Notes under the pieces: model-generated
Database searches by the model: none
What the model saw: the letters and a program-made list of their open reading frames with translations, nothing else
Told to the model about the DNA's origin: nothing
Shown: positions 37,459 to 46,217 of the stretch, piece after piece
How positions within the stretch are numbered: position 1 is the first letter of the stretch
Layout: every line of letters begins with the position of its first letter
Made by a program: the position numbers and the translations under genes
Origin: CAVOJV01 sp963696325
Lineage (GTDB): Bacteria; Pseudomonadota; Gammaproteobacteria; Competibacterales; Competibacteraceae
NCBI GenBank assembly: GCA_963696325.1
Contig: CAVOJV010000061.1
Coordinates: 31,484-95,483 of the forward strand
Length of the DNA stretch: 64,000 bases
Reading direction: 5' to 3'

Positions 37459-38613
37459 CTAGCCGACCCTCCTCAGCCCTTCGGCGATATGCACCCGGAT
37501 AGCCTGGCGCATGGGAAAAATCGCCGCGATCACCCCCACCAGTACAGAAGCCACGCAAGCCAGATAAATCGTCATCCTGTCGATATTGAAAGTCGGAAAA
37601 AACTGGCCCACGGCTTGGGCAAACACGTTGACGACGGGAAAGGTCAACAAGATACCGAGGACGCCGCCCAGCGTCGTAATCACCAGGGACTCGCCCAGGA
37701 TCAACAGGGCGATTTGCCCGCCGCTGAAGCCCAGGGTCTTGAAGACGGCGTACTCCCACAGGCGCTCGCGCACCGACATGGCCATGGTATTGGCCACCAC
37801 CGCCAGGATGATGACGATGACCACGATGGAAACCAGTTGGATGACCGTGATGATCACCTCGCTCATGCTGACGAAGCTCAACTGGAAAGCTTTTTCCGTC
37901 TCGGTCAGGGTTTCGGCGAGGGAATTCCTGAACAGGGCATCGACGGTCGCCGCCGTGCGGGCCGCGTCCCGCGCATTGTTCACCCCCAGGATATAAAAGC
38001 CCACCTGGTCGGCGCGTGCCGGCCGGGTCTTTCTGATCACCTCATTGAGATAATCCCAGTGGAAGAAAAGCTGGGTTTCATCGACGGTCTTGTCCTTGCC
38101 GCGATAGATGGCTCTCAGCACGAGCGGCCAATCGCCAGGAAAAATAGTGCCCTTGAGGGTGATCGTATCGCCGACCTTCCAGCCAAAGCGCTCGGCCAGT
38201 TTGCGGCCGGCCACCGCTCCTTTGCGGTCTCTCAGGAAGGCCGCCTTTTCCTGCCCCTGGAAGACGTATTCCGGATAGAGGTCCAGATAACTTTTGGATT
38301 CCAGGGCAAAGTTGGCAAAGAAATTCTTCGGCTCGATGTAATAACCACCAAACCAGTTGCCATAGGAAATGCCCGTGACGCCGTCCGCCTGGCGGATTTT
38401 TTCCCGGTAGGAAAGTGGCAGGGAGAAAATCAGTGAAATGGAGTTTCGGGTGATCAGGCGGGTGCTTGAGGAGGCCTCTACCCCCGCGTACCAGGCATCG
38501 ATCACCGTGCGCAACAGGCTGAAGGCCAGGATGGCAACGAGCACCCCGAACACGGTCAACGCCGTCCGGAGCTTGTGCCGGAAGGCGTTACGATAAAGTA
38601 TCTTGAGGAGCAT
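37459..38613 (-). CDS. FtsX-family ABC permease, first of a pair
   Basis: A 384-residue permease with the same layout as its neighbour: helix at about residues 17-40, periplasmic domain to about 265, then three helices (VIQLVSIVVIVIILAVVANTMAMSVRERLWEYAV and onward) and the end MRQAIRVHIAEGLRRVG. The start overlaps the end of the ATPase gene by 26 bases, and the stop abuts the next start, so translation is coupled. Probably forms a heterodimer with the product of the following gene. Confidence 0.9.
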   Translation of the reverse strand: MLLKILYRNAFRHKLRTALTVFGVLVAILAFSLLRTVIDAWYAGVEASSSTRLITRNSISLIFSLPLSYREKIRQADGVTGISYGNWFGGYYIEPKNFFANFALESKSYLDLYPEYVFQGQEKAAFLRDRKGAVAGRKLAERFGWKVGDTITLKGTIFPGDWPLVLRAIYRGKDKTVDETQLFFHWDYLNEVIRKTRPARADQVGFYILGVNNARDAARTAATVDALFRNSLAETLTETEKAFQLSFVSMSEVIITVIQLVSIVVIVIILAVVANTMAMSVRERLWEYAVFKTLGFSGGQIALLILGESLVITTLGGVLGILLTFPVVNVFAQAVGQFFPTFNIDRMTIYLACVASVLVGVIAAIFPMRQAIRVHIAEGLRRVG

Positions 38614-39292
38614 CGCTCAGCACCCCCTTGTCCAGATACTCGATGGAATGCGCCCGTTTGCCGGCCCGCGGATCGTGGGTGACCATGATGATGGTCTTGC
38701 CGATAGCGCTGTTGAAGCGCTCCATCAGCGCCAGCACCTCTTCGGCCGAGGTCCGATCAAGATCGCCCGTGGGTTCGTCGGCCACCAGGATGGCCGGGTC
38801 GGTGACCAGGGCACGGGCGATGGCGACGCGCTGCTGCTGGCCGCCGGAGAGCTGGCGCGGATAGTGATCCAGGCGGTCTTCGAGCCGGACCAGGCTGAGT
38901 GCCGTCGCCACATGCTCACGCCGCTGTCGTTTACTCAGTCCGCTCAGCAGCAGCGGCAGTTCGACATTTTCAAACGCGGTGAGGACCGGAATCAGGTTGT
39001 AGAACTGGAAGATAAAGCCCACGTTGGAGGCGCGCCAACGGGCCAATTCGGTTTCCGAAAGCGCGGTGATATCCACGCCGCCCACCAGGATACTGCCCTC
39101 GTCCGCCTGATCCAAACCGGCGATGAGATTCAGCAGGGTGCTCTTGCCCGAGCCCGACGGCCCCATGAGCGCCAGGAAAGCGCCCTCGGCGATGTCCAGG
39201 GAGATATTCTCCAGCACCCGGATAAGCTGGCTGCCACGGCGATAGGATTTACTCACCTGACGCAGGGCGACGAGGGGCGCGTTGGCGTTCAT
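38588..39292 (-). CDS. LolD/MacB-type ABC transporter ATPase
   Basis: A 234-residue ATPase that powers the two permeases. Walker A is GPSGSGKSTLLN, the Q-loop lies in FIFQFYNLIP, the signature is LSGGQQQRVAIARAL, Walker B is ILVADEPTGDLD and the switch histidine is in MVTHDPRAG. Such ATPases drive mechanotransmission rather than classical transport. Its start follows the HlyD stop without a gap. Confidence 0.95.
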   Translation of the reverse strand: MNANAPLVALRQVSKSYRRGSQLIRVLENISLDIAEGAFLALMGPSGSGKSTLLNLIAGLDQADEGSILVGGVDITALSETELARWRASNVGFIFQFYNLIPVLTAFENVELPLLLSGLSKRQRREHVATALSLVRLEDRLDHYPRQLSGGQQQRVAIARALVTDPAILVADEPTGDLDRTSAEEVLALMERFNSAIGKTIIMVTHDPRAGKRAHSIEYLDKGVLSDAPQDTLS

Positions 39293-40506
39293 TTATTCGA
39301 TAAGCCTTAGCTTGGCGCCGTCTTTGATGTTGTCCCCTGGCTCCACCACAATCCGGTCTCCAACCTGCAAACCCGTCGTGACCTCGGCGAAGTCCGCGAA
39401 CCGCCTGCCGAGTTGCACCGGTGTTGCCACCGCCTGCTCGCCGCGCGCCGCGTATACCACGGACTTGCCGTCCTGTTCGCGCACCGCCGTGGCGGGAATG
39501 GCGGTGACGGATTGTCGCTCCTCGGGGGCGATCTCTCTTTGCAGAAAGGCGACTTTGGCGCTCATTTCGGGAAGGATGCGGGGATCTTTATCGACGAACG
39601 CGATCTTGACCATCACCGATGCCTTGCTGCGGTCGGCGGTGGGGACGATCATGTGGACCTTGCCCCGAAACCGGGTATCCGGCAGGGCGTCGAGTTGGAT
39701 CTCGCAGGGTTGTCCGACCTTGACCTGGTCGATATTCGACTCCGAGACATCCACTTCCGCCTGGATGGAATTCAGGTCGGCGATGGTGATCACGGAAGCG
39801 CGGGCATTGGCGGCGGCACCCAAGGGCGTGATGATGTCGCCGATGTCGGCGTTCTTGGTGAGCACCACAGCATCGAACGGGGCTTTGATCAAGGTGTAGT
39901 CCAATTGGACGTCGGCCTCGGCGAGGGCCGCCCGACTTGCCTCCAGCGTGGCTTTACTGGTAGCGACCGCCGCCAGCGTCCGCTTATAGCGGGCCTCGGC
40001 CGTGTCAAACTCGGAACGAGCCACCATTTTGCGCGCCAGCAACTCCTGATTGCGTTTGAAGGACGCCGCGGCGTCCTCCAGTTCGGCCTCGGCCTGGTCG
40101 AGAGTAGCGCTGGCCACGCCAATATTGGCCTTGGCCCGGTTGCGCGCCGCCGAAACATCTTCGTTTTCCAGACGGGCGATGACCTGGCCCTCTTTCACCT
40201 TGTTCCCTTCTTCGACGCCCAGAAAAACCAGTCGGCTCGTGACCTTCGAGCCCAGCGCGGCTTTGCGTTGCGCCACCACGTAACCGCTGGCGTTAAGCAG
40301 GGTGAACGTCTGCGCGGATAGAGGGTTGCCACACTGGCAACCCGCACCTCCACGGCGGGCGTCAGCATGCCCTTGGCGTACAGAACGCCGGCCCCAAGCA
40401 GGATTGCCAGCGCCGGCAGCAGCACCAGGAGTCTGCTTTTCTTGGCGCGGCGTTGGGTAAATTGCGCCTTGTCGATGCGCAACTTGGCAAGATCGTCATC
40501 AGCCAT
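39293..40506 (-). CDS. HlyD/RND-type periplasmic adaptor of the ABC exporter, frameshifted near 40318
   Basis: The N-terminal part (start ATG at 40506) reads MADDDLAKLRIDKAQF, then one membrane helix (LLVLLPALAILLGAGVLYAKG). After VASVATLYP the frame breaks. The other frame continues with AQTFTLLNASGYVVAQRKAA, the biotinyl-lipoyl domain (VFLGVEEGNKVKEGQVIARLEN), a long coiled-coil hairpin with RNRAKANIGVASATLDQAEAE, the second lipoyl half and the beta-barrel ending in VGDRIVVEPGDNIKDGAKL. One C missing from a short C run near 40318 explains the break. The restored protein is about 400 residues and would bridge the permeases to the outer membrane. Confidence 0.85.
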
Positions 40507-40666
40507 GGAGTTGGATGCTCTTTGAGTTACCGTCATCCGCAAGCCATGTGCTGCGGTTACGGCGCTACCAGTGGGAGGCTAGTTTAACTCAGTAGACAGC
40601 GCTTAAGTCAGTTTGATCGTGCGCGCGCTATTCGGCTTGAGGCGGGCGCGGCAGTCTCAGACCGCT

Positions 40667-41436
40667 TCAGACGGTAAACTCCGCGATAACCGGCGCGTGA
40701 TCGGAGGGTCGTTCCAGGCGGCGGGGTTCCTTGTCTACCCGGCAGGCGGTGCAGGCGTTGGCGAGCGCCGGGCTGGCCAGGATGAGATCGATGCGCAGAC
40801 CCAGATTACGGCGAAAGCCGGCGGCCCGGTAGTCCCACCAACTGAAACTGGCCGCCTCCTGGTCGAACAGGCGGAAGGTGTCCGCGAGGCCCAGTGCCAG
40901 CAGACGCCGCAGCGCGGCCCGCTCCGGCTCGCTGCACAGCACCTTTCCTGCCCAGGCCGCGGGATCATGCACATCGCGGTCTTCGGGAGCGATGTTGAAA
41001 TCGCCCAACACCACGAGGTTCCGATAGGTGGCGAGTTGGGTCTGCACGTAGTCCGCCAGCTTGTCCAGCCAATCGAGTTTGTAGGCATACTTGTCCGTGC
41101 CCACGGCCTGGCCGTTGGGTACGTACAGATTCAGCACCCGCATCCAGCCGATAGTGGCTCCCAGCACCCGCCGTTGAGCATCATCCAGAGCGGGCAGATC
41201 GGTTACCATCTCGGTGGCGGGGAGCCGGCTGAGCAGGGCTACGCCGTTATAGGTCTTCTGTCCCGCGAAGACCGCCTGGTAGCCGACGGCCGCCAGTTCG
41301 GCGCTGGGAAAGTCCGCGTCGACGGCTTTGGTTTCCTGCAGGGCCAGGATGTCCGGTTGCTGGATCTTAAGCCAGTCCAGAACCTGGGCAGGCGGACGCG
41401 CAGAGAATTGATGTTCCAGGTGGCGATCTTCAACAT
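40667..41436 (-). CDS. xthA: Exodeoxyribonuclease III, frameshifted near 41393
   Basis: AP endonuclease/3'-exonuclease of base-excision repair. The true start is the ATG at 41436 (MLKIATWNINSLRVRLP). After this the frame must change to give QVLDWLKIQQPDILALQETK, which runs to the stop at 40667. One missing C in a CCC run near 41393 restores a protein of about 256 residues. Active-site elements: N in WNINS, E in LQETK, Y in NLYVPNGQ, NLVVLGDFNIAP and the final catalytic PSDHAPV. The upstream extension of the main frame to 41563 is not real. The promoter region is shared back-to-back with rsmE and is duplicated downstream. Confidence 0.9.
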
Positions 41437-41689
41437 GGCGGCTCACGGTGCGGTTAAAATGGCGGAAACAGCTTAGCATGGGTTGGAGCACCCTGAAAAA
41501 ACCTCCGGTCCCAGTGTCCTCTGTGAAGATGAACCGACACCGATGAGAATTCCTCGTATCCATCTACGCGCACCCTTGGCCGTGGGCATGACTGTTTCCC
41601 TCACCGACAACGTCTTTAACCATGTGGTGCAGGTGTTGCGCCTAAAACCCGGCGCGCCCTTGATGCTGTTCAACGGGGACGGTGGGGAA
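41411..41689. repeat. 279-bp exoA-rsmE junction segment, left copy
   Basis: From ATGTTCCAGGTGG to GGTGGGGAA this segment repeats at 49279-49557 with the same length and about seven mismatches by eye. It holds the first bases of exoA (minus strand), the divergent intergenic region and the first 49 codons of rsmE (plus strand). The two direct copies bound a 7.6-kb island. Confidence 0.95.
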
Positions 41690-41695
41690 CGGTAA
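41543..41695 (+). pseudogene. rsmE: Truncated rsmE 5' fragment
   Basis: Fifty codons identical or nearly identical to the start of the complete rsmE at 49411 (MRIPRIHLRAPLAVGMTVS to LFNGDGGE), then R and a stop where the duplication ends. It lacks the methyltransferase domain and is a by-product of the island's insertion. Confidence 0.92.
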
Positions 41696-41696
41696 C

Positions 41697-41778
41697 GGAT
41701 AGGAACTTCAACCGCACGACGGTTCGATCGAGGGGAGGGATAGGAACTTCAACCACACGACGGTCGGATTGAGGGGAG
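41697..41778 (+). repeat. Two direct repeats of about 41 bp
   Basis: GGATAGGAACTTCAACCGCA begins a 41-bp unit at 41697 that recurs at 41738 with five to six differences, both ending GAGGGGAG. They start right after the left junction segment. Only two units are present, so this is not a CRISPR array; they may be remnants of a mobile-element end. Confidence 0.55.
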
Positions 41779-42040
41779 CGGTACGATCGACAGAAGACTC
41801 AAGCAAGGCTCTTGACAAGGGCGCAAGGTGGGCTGGCGAGGGAAACCGCCGTTCCGACGATCGATGGGCGTGCGGCGGACGCTGGTTTCCGGGTCGGGAG
41901 CGACGTCCGCGCAGGGGGTGTCCCGCCACCCGGAGGACCCGGGCGTCGGGCGGGGTTACCAGTGTACCCGCTGGTCGAACCCTTACTCGGATGGCGGTTG
42001 CGCCAAGGCGTCCCCGTCGGGTACGGCCTCGACGCGCGGG
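41779..42040. other. GC-rich filler at the left end of the island, no gene recognised
   Basis: All frames here are open because of high GC content, but none resembles a protein family or has a convincing start. It lies between the direct repeats and the IS91-type remnant. Confidence 0.4.
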
Positions 42041-42126
42041 TCATCCCACGCCGGCGGTGTCCCGCCCGTAAGCGGTGACGGCCAAGTGCAGCGGCGCGTT
42101 GGGTGCCCGCACGCTAGGGTAGCGGT
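42040..42126 (-). pseudogene. IS91-family transposase remnant, copy A
   Basis: On the minus strand the segment reads RYPSVRAPNAPLHLAVTAYG then RDTAGVG and a stop. It is a degraded version of the RYHGVLAPNAPLR..AYGRDTA stretch seen in copy B and typical of IS91/ISCR rolling-circle transposases. It lies immediately upstream of the truncated TIR copy. Confidence 0.6.
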
Positions 42127-42475
42127 GCCGGCGCGGGGGTGGGTGAGCCCGGACCGAAGGTCCAGTGGGACCTTCGCAGCCCGGCGAACGCCTTGTCGGG
42201 AACAAGGCTGGACGGCGCCGGGGTGCGCGGTGGGCCAGCGCGCTGGGGCAAGGGCGTTTCCGTGACACCAGCTGCCGTTTGCCCGGCCGCCGGCTATGCT
42301 TGATGTTGACGGAACAGGCCGTCAATCGGAGCGGGAGTCACGGGTGAGCGACATATTCATGAGCTACGCAAGCAAGGATCTGGAGTGGGCCAGCCGGCTC
42401 GCGCATGCCTTCCAAGCCCTCGGCTGGTCCGCCTGGTGGACCGCAAGATCATTACCGGCCAGGCCTTCGACAAGG
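42052..42475. repeat. TIR upstream-plus-5' segment, copy A
   Basis: About 424 bp matching 44601-45038 (438 bp), with scattered substitutions and small indels, roughly nine bases in ten identical by eye. It includes the IS91 remnant, a GC-rich upstream region and the first 44 codons of the TIR gene. It ends at GACAAGG, after which the copies diverge completely. Confidence 0.9.
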
Positions 42476-42478
42476 TAA
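42344..42478 (+). pseudogene. Truncated TIR-domain gene fragment
   Basis: Starts with GTG like the intact copy (MSDIFMSYASKDLEWASRLA). A G is missing from the run in TGGTGGGACC, so the frame breaks after SAWW, and homology ends at codon 44 (QAFDK). It cannot make a TIR fold. Confidence 0.88.
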
Positions 42479-42489
42479 GCCAGTAAGCC

Positions 42490-43120
42490 ATGGCACGCGC
42501 CACTCCATCGTCAGCCCGAAAGGTCGTCGGCCTTGGGTTCCTCCTGCCGGAAGAAGCCCGCCACGGCTTTCTCATCGACATCCCGAAGGGCAGCGGCAGC
42601 AGCCATCACATCTTTATCAGCGAACATGTGGCGATGTCCTGAACCAGATGGGGAACGTTCCACGAATATCTCCATCGCCAGCGCATCCGTCTCTGCGGGT
42701 CTTCATCGACCGCAATCGTTAGTTAGCTCGCCCCTGCCTTCTGGGATAAGTCCAATCGTCGGCTGCGTGCGAATGGGCTTCCCGACGCAAGTTCATGAAG
42801 AATCCCGGCAAACCGGTACCTGTACATCCATCGCTGGGTAAGGGACTGTAGGTGCTCTGCTGGGCGGTGGAGGAGTTTTCGCCGGACGATATCCCCAATG
42901 CCCTGCGCAACTGGGGACGCGCTGGAGCCCGAGGAGCGCTGGTGGCTCTACACGATGACCGTTGGACAACTGGCCAGGCTTTCCCGGGGGAGCTGGCTGG
43001 CGCAAAAGCGCTCCGCGCAGCCATAGCCGACAATCCCTTCGTCAAAGGCGAGGGCCTGTACCGAAAGCCCGTCGCGAACTCCTTGGCCATTCGCAGCTCT
43101 CCTGCTTTCGCTTTGATCTG
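42490..43120 (+). pseudogene. Decayed gene resembling DUF3780 defence-associated proteins
   Basis: Two frames together give KVVGLGFLLPEEARHGFLID then IPKGSGSSHHIFISEHV (about 42520-42630) and, after several frame changes, AVEEFSPDDIPNALRNW, a segment readable as PEERWWLYTMTV, and ALRAAIADNPFVKGEG (about 42865-43060). This pattern recalls DUF3780 proteins, which are found with DUF1156 methylases and DUF499 ATPases in anti-phage loci. At least three frameshifts make it non-functional. The family assignment is from memory of the pattern and is tentative. Confidence 0.5.
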
Positions 43121-43158
43121 TAACTAACCATACCGTAAAACCATATCGTAACCCATCT

Positions 43159-43263
43159 ATGAAAGCTCTCTGGGATATCGACGATGCTCTGCTCATCAAA
43201 GCCAAGACCCTCGCCGCACAACGGCGGACGACCTCAAGGCTCTCGTCAAGCACACCCTGAGCC
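43159..43263 (+). pseudogene. VapB-like antitoxin remnant
   Basis: Begins MKALWDIDDALLIKAKTLAA and continues QRRTTSRLSSS to a stop; moving one base gives TLKALVKHTLSRVI, the usual end of ribbon-helix-helix VapB antitoxins with the MKxTxDIDDxLL start. A frameshift truncates it. It sits 180 bp before a PIN-domain remnant. Confidence 0.65.
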
Positions 43264-43441
43264 GGGTGATCTACCCCTCCAGAGCTTACTCCCGAGCAAT
43301 CCCAATACATGGAAAATGATCCTGTCGGTGCTCATGCAGATTGAGAAAAACAGGCATAGAGTAAGGGTTGAAGCCTACCAAGCCATAGTTGGTTAAGGCA
43401 TTAGAAGGAAGAGATAAGCATTACCTCCCACCCCTGGCGAA

Positions 43442-43868
43442 ATGATTTCATTGCTCGATGCAAACGTGCTGCTTGCCCTCGGAGACGAGGACCGGCTGCG
43501 CCATCAGCTCCGCCGCCCTTCGTTTCATGGAGGATGTCGCCATCCGGCAGGGGTGGGCGCGCTTGCCCGCTGACCGAAAATGCCTTTCTGGGGGTCGCTG
43601 GACGGGTCCGCCCCGCTGGTGGCGTAGTCCTAGGACGCGCGCTTCGCTCCACAGCATCATCGCCACTCCCGGCCCAGTTGCTCGACCGACGACCTGCGTG
43701 ACCGATTCCCTCACCTTTCCCTCCCTGCCCGCAGCCGAAGACCTCACGGATATTTACCTTCTCGCCCTTGCCGTGAAGCACCGCGCCCGCTTCGCCACGT
43801 TCGACGCCGGCATCGATCCCTCCGCTCGTTCCTGGTGGCCCCAGGCTCTCCATCTCATCACTCCGTGA
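43442..43868 (+). pseudogene. VapC-like PIN-domain toxin remnant
   Basis: The start MISLLDANVLLALGDED carries the first PIN aspartate. The end, in another frame, reads TDSLTFPSLPAAEDLTDIYL then LALAVKHRARFATFDAGIDP with the later acidic residues. The centre is broken by several frameshifts and in-frame stops. It pairs with the preceding VapB-like remnant as an inactive toxin-antitoxin pair. Confidence 0.75.
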
Positions 43869-43951
43869 AGCAAGGATGAACAATGAAATGACACAGCCCG
43901 CTCTGCCTCTCGAAGCCCCGATGGCGCCGCTTCATCCTTCATCCTCCATCC

Positions 43952-44515
43952 TTGATCGAAACCCAGTTCCCCATCGCCCGGCTCTCCGCGGAGTCTTATA
44001 AGGAGCCCAAGGCGAACAACGGGCTGACGCTCACTCGCGTTGGCAAATGGTGGGGCCGCAAGCCGCTCATTTGTCGTGCGCTCCATCCTCGGCATGCTCA
44101 TGCCCGCGTCGAGCAACCCAAAAAAGGATCACGAAATTTTCCTCAAGGTCCTCACCATGGACGACGCCGGGGTGTGGCAGCGTTGAAAGCCCGTTGTTCA
44201 GCGCAGGCTGGGTCGCGCTGCCTTCGATACTCCCCGTATGCCGAACGGATTTCCCATTGCGAACGTCCGGAAAACGTCACTGGCCCACGGAGCCAGCTTG
44301 GGCGGAGATAACGCCCACCTCGGCACCACCGCCAGCTCGCTGGCGGAACTGGTCGAACAACTGGGGCAGTGCAGTTACGGTACACGCCGCGCGTCGGTGA
44401 CTGCTTCTGCGGCGGCGGCTCCATCCCGTTCGAGACAGCCCGCATCGGCTGTGAGGCTTTCGGTTCTGATCTAAATCCTGTCGCCGGTCTGCTCACTTGG
44501 GCCAGCCTCAACCTG
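43952..44515 (+). pseudogene. Decayed DUF1156-type adenine DNA methylase
   Basis: The N-terminal part reads FPIARLSAESYKEPKANNGL then LTRVGKWWGRKPL, the start of DUF1156 methylases. Other frames give readings close to ILGMLMPASSNPKKDHEIFL and LTMDDAGVWQR. Near the end DCFCGGGSIPFETARIGCEA then FGSDLNPVAGLL is the SAM-binding motif I region. Several frameshifts, internal deletion, and fusion at about 44515 to an IS91 remnant on the other strand show it is dead. Confidence 0.7.
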
Positions 44516-44695
44516 CTCGGCGGTGGCTCGCCGATGTGGGTTAGAATGCGCTCGACCGGCGCCGCCTCGGTGATAAAGGCACCGATGCGCAGGTCGGCGC
44601 CGGCGGTGTCCCGCCCGTAAGCGGTGGCGGCCACGCGCAGCGGCGCGTTGGGTGCCAGCACGCCGTGATAGCGGTGGCGGTGCCGGCGCGGGGGT
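44480..44695 (-). pseudogene. IS91-family transposase remnant, copy B
   Basis: On the minus strand RYHGVLAPNAPLRVAATAYG then RDTAGADLRIGAFITEAAPV and ERILTHIGEPPP join two parts of an IS91/ISCR-type transposase: the tyrosine-region RYHGVLAPN strand and the C-terminal RIIAFI..PVERILTHLGEP motif. The zinc-finger stretch between them is deleted. It lies just upstream of the intact TIR gene. Confidence 0.7.
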
Positions 44696-45038
44696 GGGTG
44701 AGCCCGGAGCGAAGGTCCAATGGACCTTCGCAGCCCGGCGAACGCCTTGTCGGGAACAAGGCCGGACGGCGCCAGGGAAGGGGATACGCAATGCGGCCGC
44801 GCGCTGGGGGCAAGGGCCTTTCCGTGACACCGGCTGCCGTTTGCCCGGCCGCCGGCTATGCTTGATGTTGACGGAACAGGCCGTCAATTGGAGCGGGAGT
44901 CACGGGTGAGCGACATATTCATCAGCTACGCAAGCGAGGATCTGGAGTGGGCCAGCCGGCTCGCGCATGCCTTCCAAGCCCTCGGCTGGTCCGTCTGGTG
45001 GGACCGCAAGATCATTACCGGCCAGGCCTTCGACAAGG
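44601..45038. repeat. TIR upstream-plus-5' segment, copy B
   Basis: The longer partner of the 42052-42475 segment; it continues into the complete TIR gene. The shared upstream part includes a TGATGTTGACGGAACAGGCC stretch before the ribosome site that probably holds the promoter. Confidence 0.9.
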
Positions 45039-45811
45039 CCATCGAGCACGAACTGGAAACGACCCGCAGCGTAGTCGTTCTGTGGTCGGTCAACTCCATC
45101 GCCTCCGAGTGGGTCAAGAACGAAGCCACCGCCGCGGCCGAGCGGGGCGTCCTGCTGCCGGCCCTGATCGAACCGGTCCGTCTGCCCCTCGAGTTCCGCC
45201 GCAAGCAGACCGCCGATCTGGGCAGCTGGCAAGGCGACGCCCGCGATGCCGGCTTCCAGGCCCTGTGCCAGGGCATACGCACGCTGCTCGGCAGTCCGCC
45301 ACCGGGCCGCGCGTCCCCCCTGCCGGAGCGCCCATCCCCATGGCCTGCCCACCTCAAATGGTCGGCCCTCGGTGCCCTCGCCCTTGCGGCGGGGCTCGGC
45401 TTCTACGCCAGCGGCACCCGGCACAGCGGGACGGAGACGGCAGCGCCGGCCGGCGAACGGCCGGGGGCCGGCGCGGCGTCCTGGATTTCGACGCGGCCGC
45501 CGCCGACCGTCGCCACCGCCGGGCTGGCGGACCTGATCGTCGGCACCTATTCCGGCGACGTCATCGCCGACTCGAAGGGCAGCTCGCGCAGCGGCGTGCA
45601 GATCACCATCACCCGCCTCGGCCCCGCCAAAGTCCGCATCAGTTCCGACTACACCCGCCTGGGCACGACCGACATCGACCTGCAACGCATCGACCAGCAG
45701 ATCCTCGCCGAAGGCGGCGATTCCAGCCTGATCGTGCGCCTTGACCGCCAGCCGCCCGACATCCTTTTCAATCCCCACGCCGAACTCGCCTACGCAGGTG
45801 TCCGGCAATAG
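44906..45811 (+). CDS. TIR-domain membrane protein with extracytoplasmic C-terminal domain
   Basis: A 301-residue protein starting at the GTG at 44906 (GGGAG upstream). The TIR domain (1-128) has DIFISYASEDLEWASRLA, the BB-loop region WWDRKIITGQ and a glutamate at the expected NADase position (SEWVKNE, residue 73). A proline-rich linker leads to one membrane helix (about 152-169, SALGALALAAGLGFYAS). The C-terminal domain (about 207-301, GLADLIVGTYSGDV to AELAYAGVRQ) would lie outside the cytoplasm and is homologous to the exported protein at 19640. TIR NAD-degrading effectors often act in phage defence; here an outside sensing domain seems joined to the effector. Confidence 0.88.
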   Translation: MSDIFISYASEDLEWASRLAHAFQALGWSVWWDRKIITGQAFDKAIEHELETTRSVVVLWSVNSIASEWVKNEATAAAERGVLLPALIEPVRLPLEFRRKQTADLGSWQGDARDAGFQALCQGIRTLLGSPPPGRASPLPERPSPWPAHLKWSALGALALAAGLGFYASGTRHSGTETAAPAGERPGAGAASWISTRPPPTVATAGLADLIVGTYSGDVIADSKGSSRSGVQITITRLGPAKVRISSDYTRLGTTDIDLQRIDQQILAEGGDSSLIVRLDRQPPDILFNPHAELAYAGVRQ

Positions 45812-45867
45812 GCAACAGGCATCTTGCATACGTCGGTATCGGGGTGCATTGTCGCAATGGGCGGAGT

Positions 45868-46217
45868 CGACACCGACGCCACGGTCGCCAGGTTCTGGTC
45901 TATGCCTTCTGGGGCATTGGACCGAAAACCACCCAGTGGGTCTTCCAAATCTACCGTGATCGCTTCGGCATCGAGACCTGCTAGCGCCAACTCGGTGAGG
46001 CTTGCATCAAGACCACCACCGGTAATCCTACCCTGCGGGTGCTGTTTGTCGGTATTGCGCTGCTATTGCGCAATGTCTGAGTCTGGGTGCACTGGGTCTA
46101 TTTGGCCACCCCGCGCCGTGGCGGCCGCCAACTCAACTTGCACCGGTTGCGCTTCAAAACCCTGTTGATATGGCTCACGCATTTGACTGAAGAGACTTTT
46201 GGAATCGACGATACGGT
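45868..46217 (+). pseudogene. C-terminal remnant of an IS4-type DDE transposase with two nonsense codons
   Basis: One frame reads RHRRHGRQVLVYAFWGIGPK then TTQWVFQIYRDRFGIETC-stop-RQLGEACIKTTT, LRVLFVGIALLLRNV-stop-VWVHW and LNLHRLRFKTLLIWLTHLTE. The YRDRFGIE motif is the Y..R..E region of IS4-superfamily transposases. TAG stands where tyrosine and TGA where tryptophan would be expected. The end is cut by the MITE-like element. Confidence 0.8.

Noticed and set aside
36862..38436. A 524-codon open frame on the plus strand
   Set aside because: It lies antisense to both FtsX permeases, which have clear family motifs; the frame is open only because of GC-biased third positions, and its peptide is rich in His/Gln/Asp as typical of antisense shadows.
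41697..41778. Possible short CRISPR array
   Set aside because: Only two units, adjacent with no unique spacers of constant length, and no cas genes nearby.
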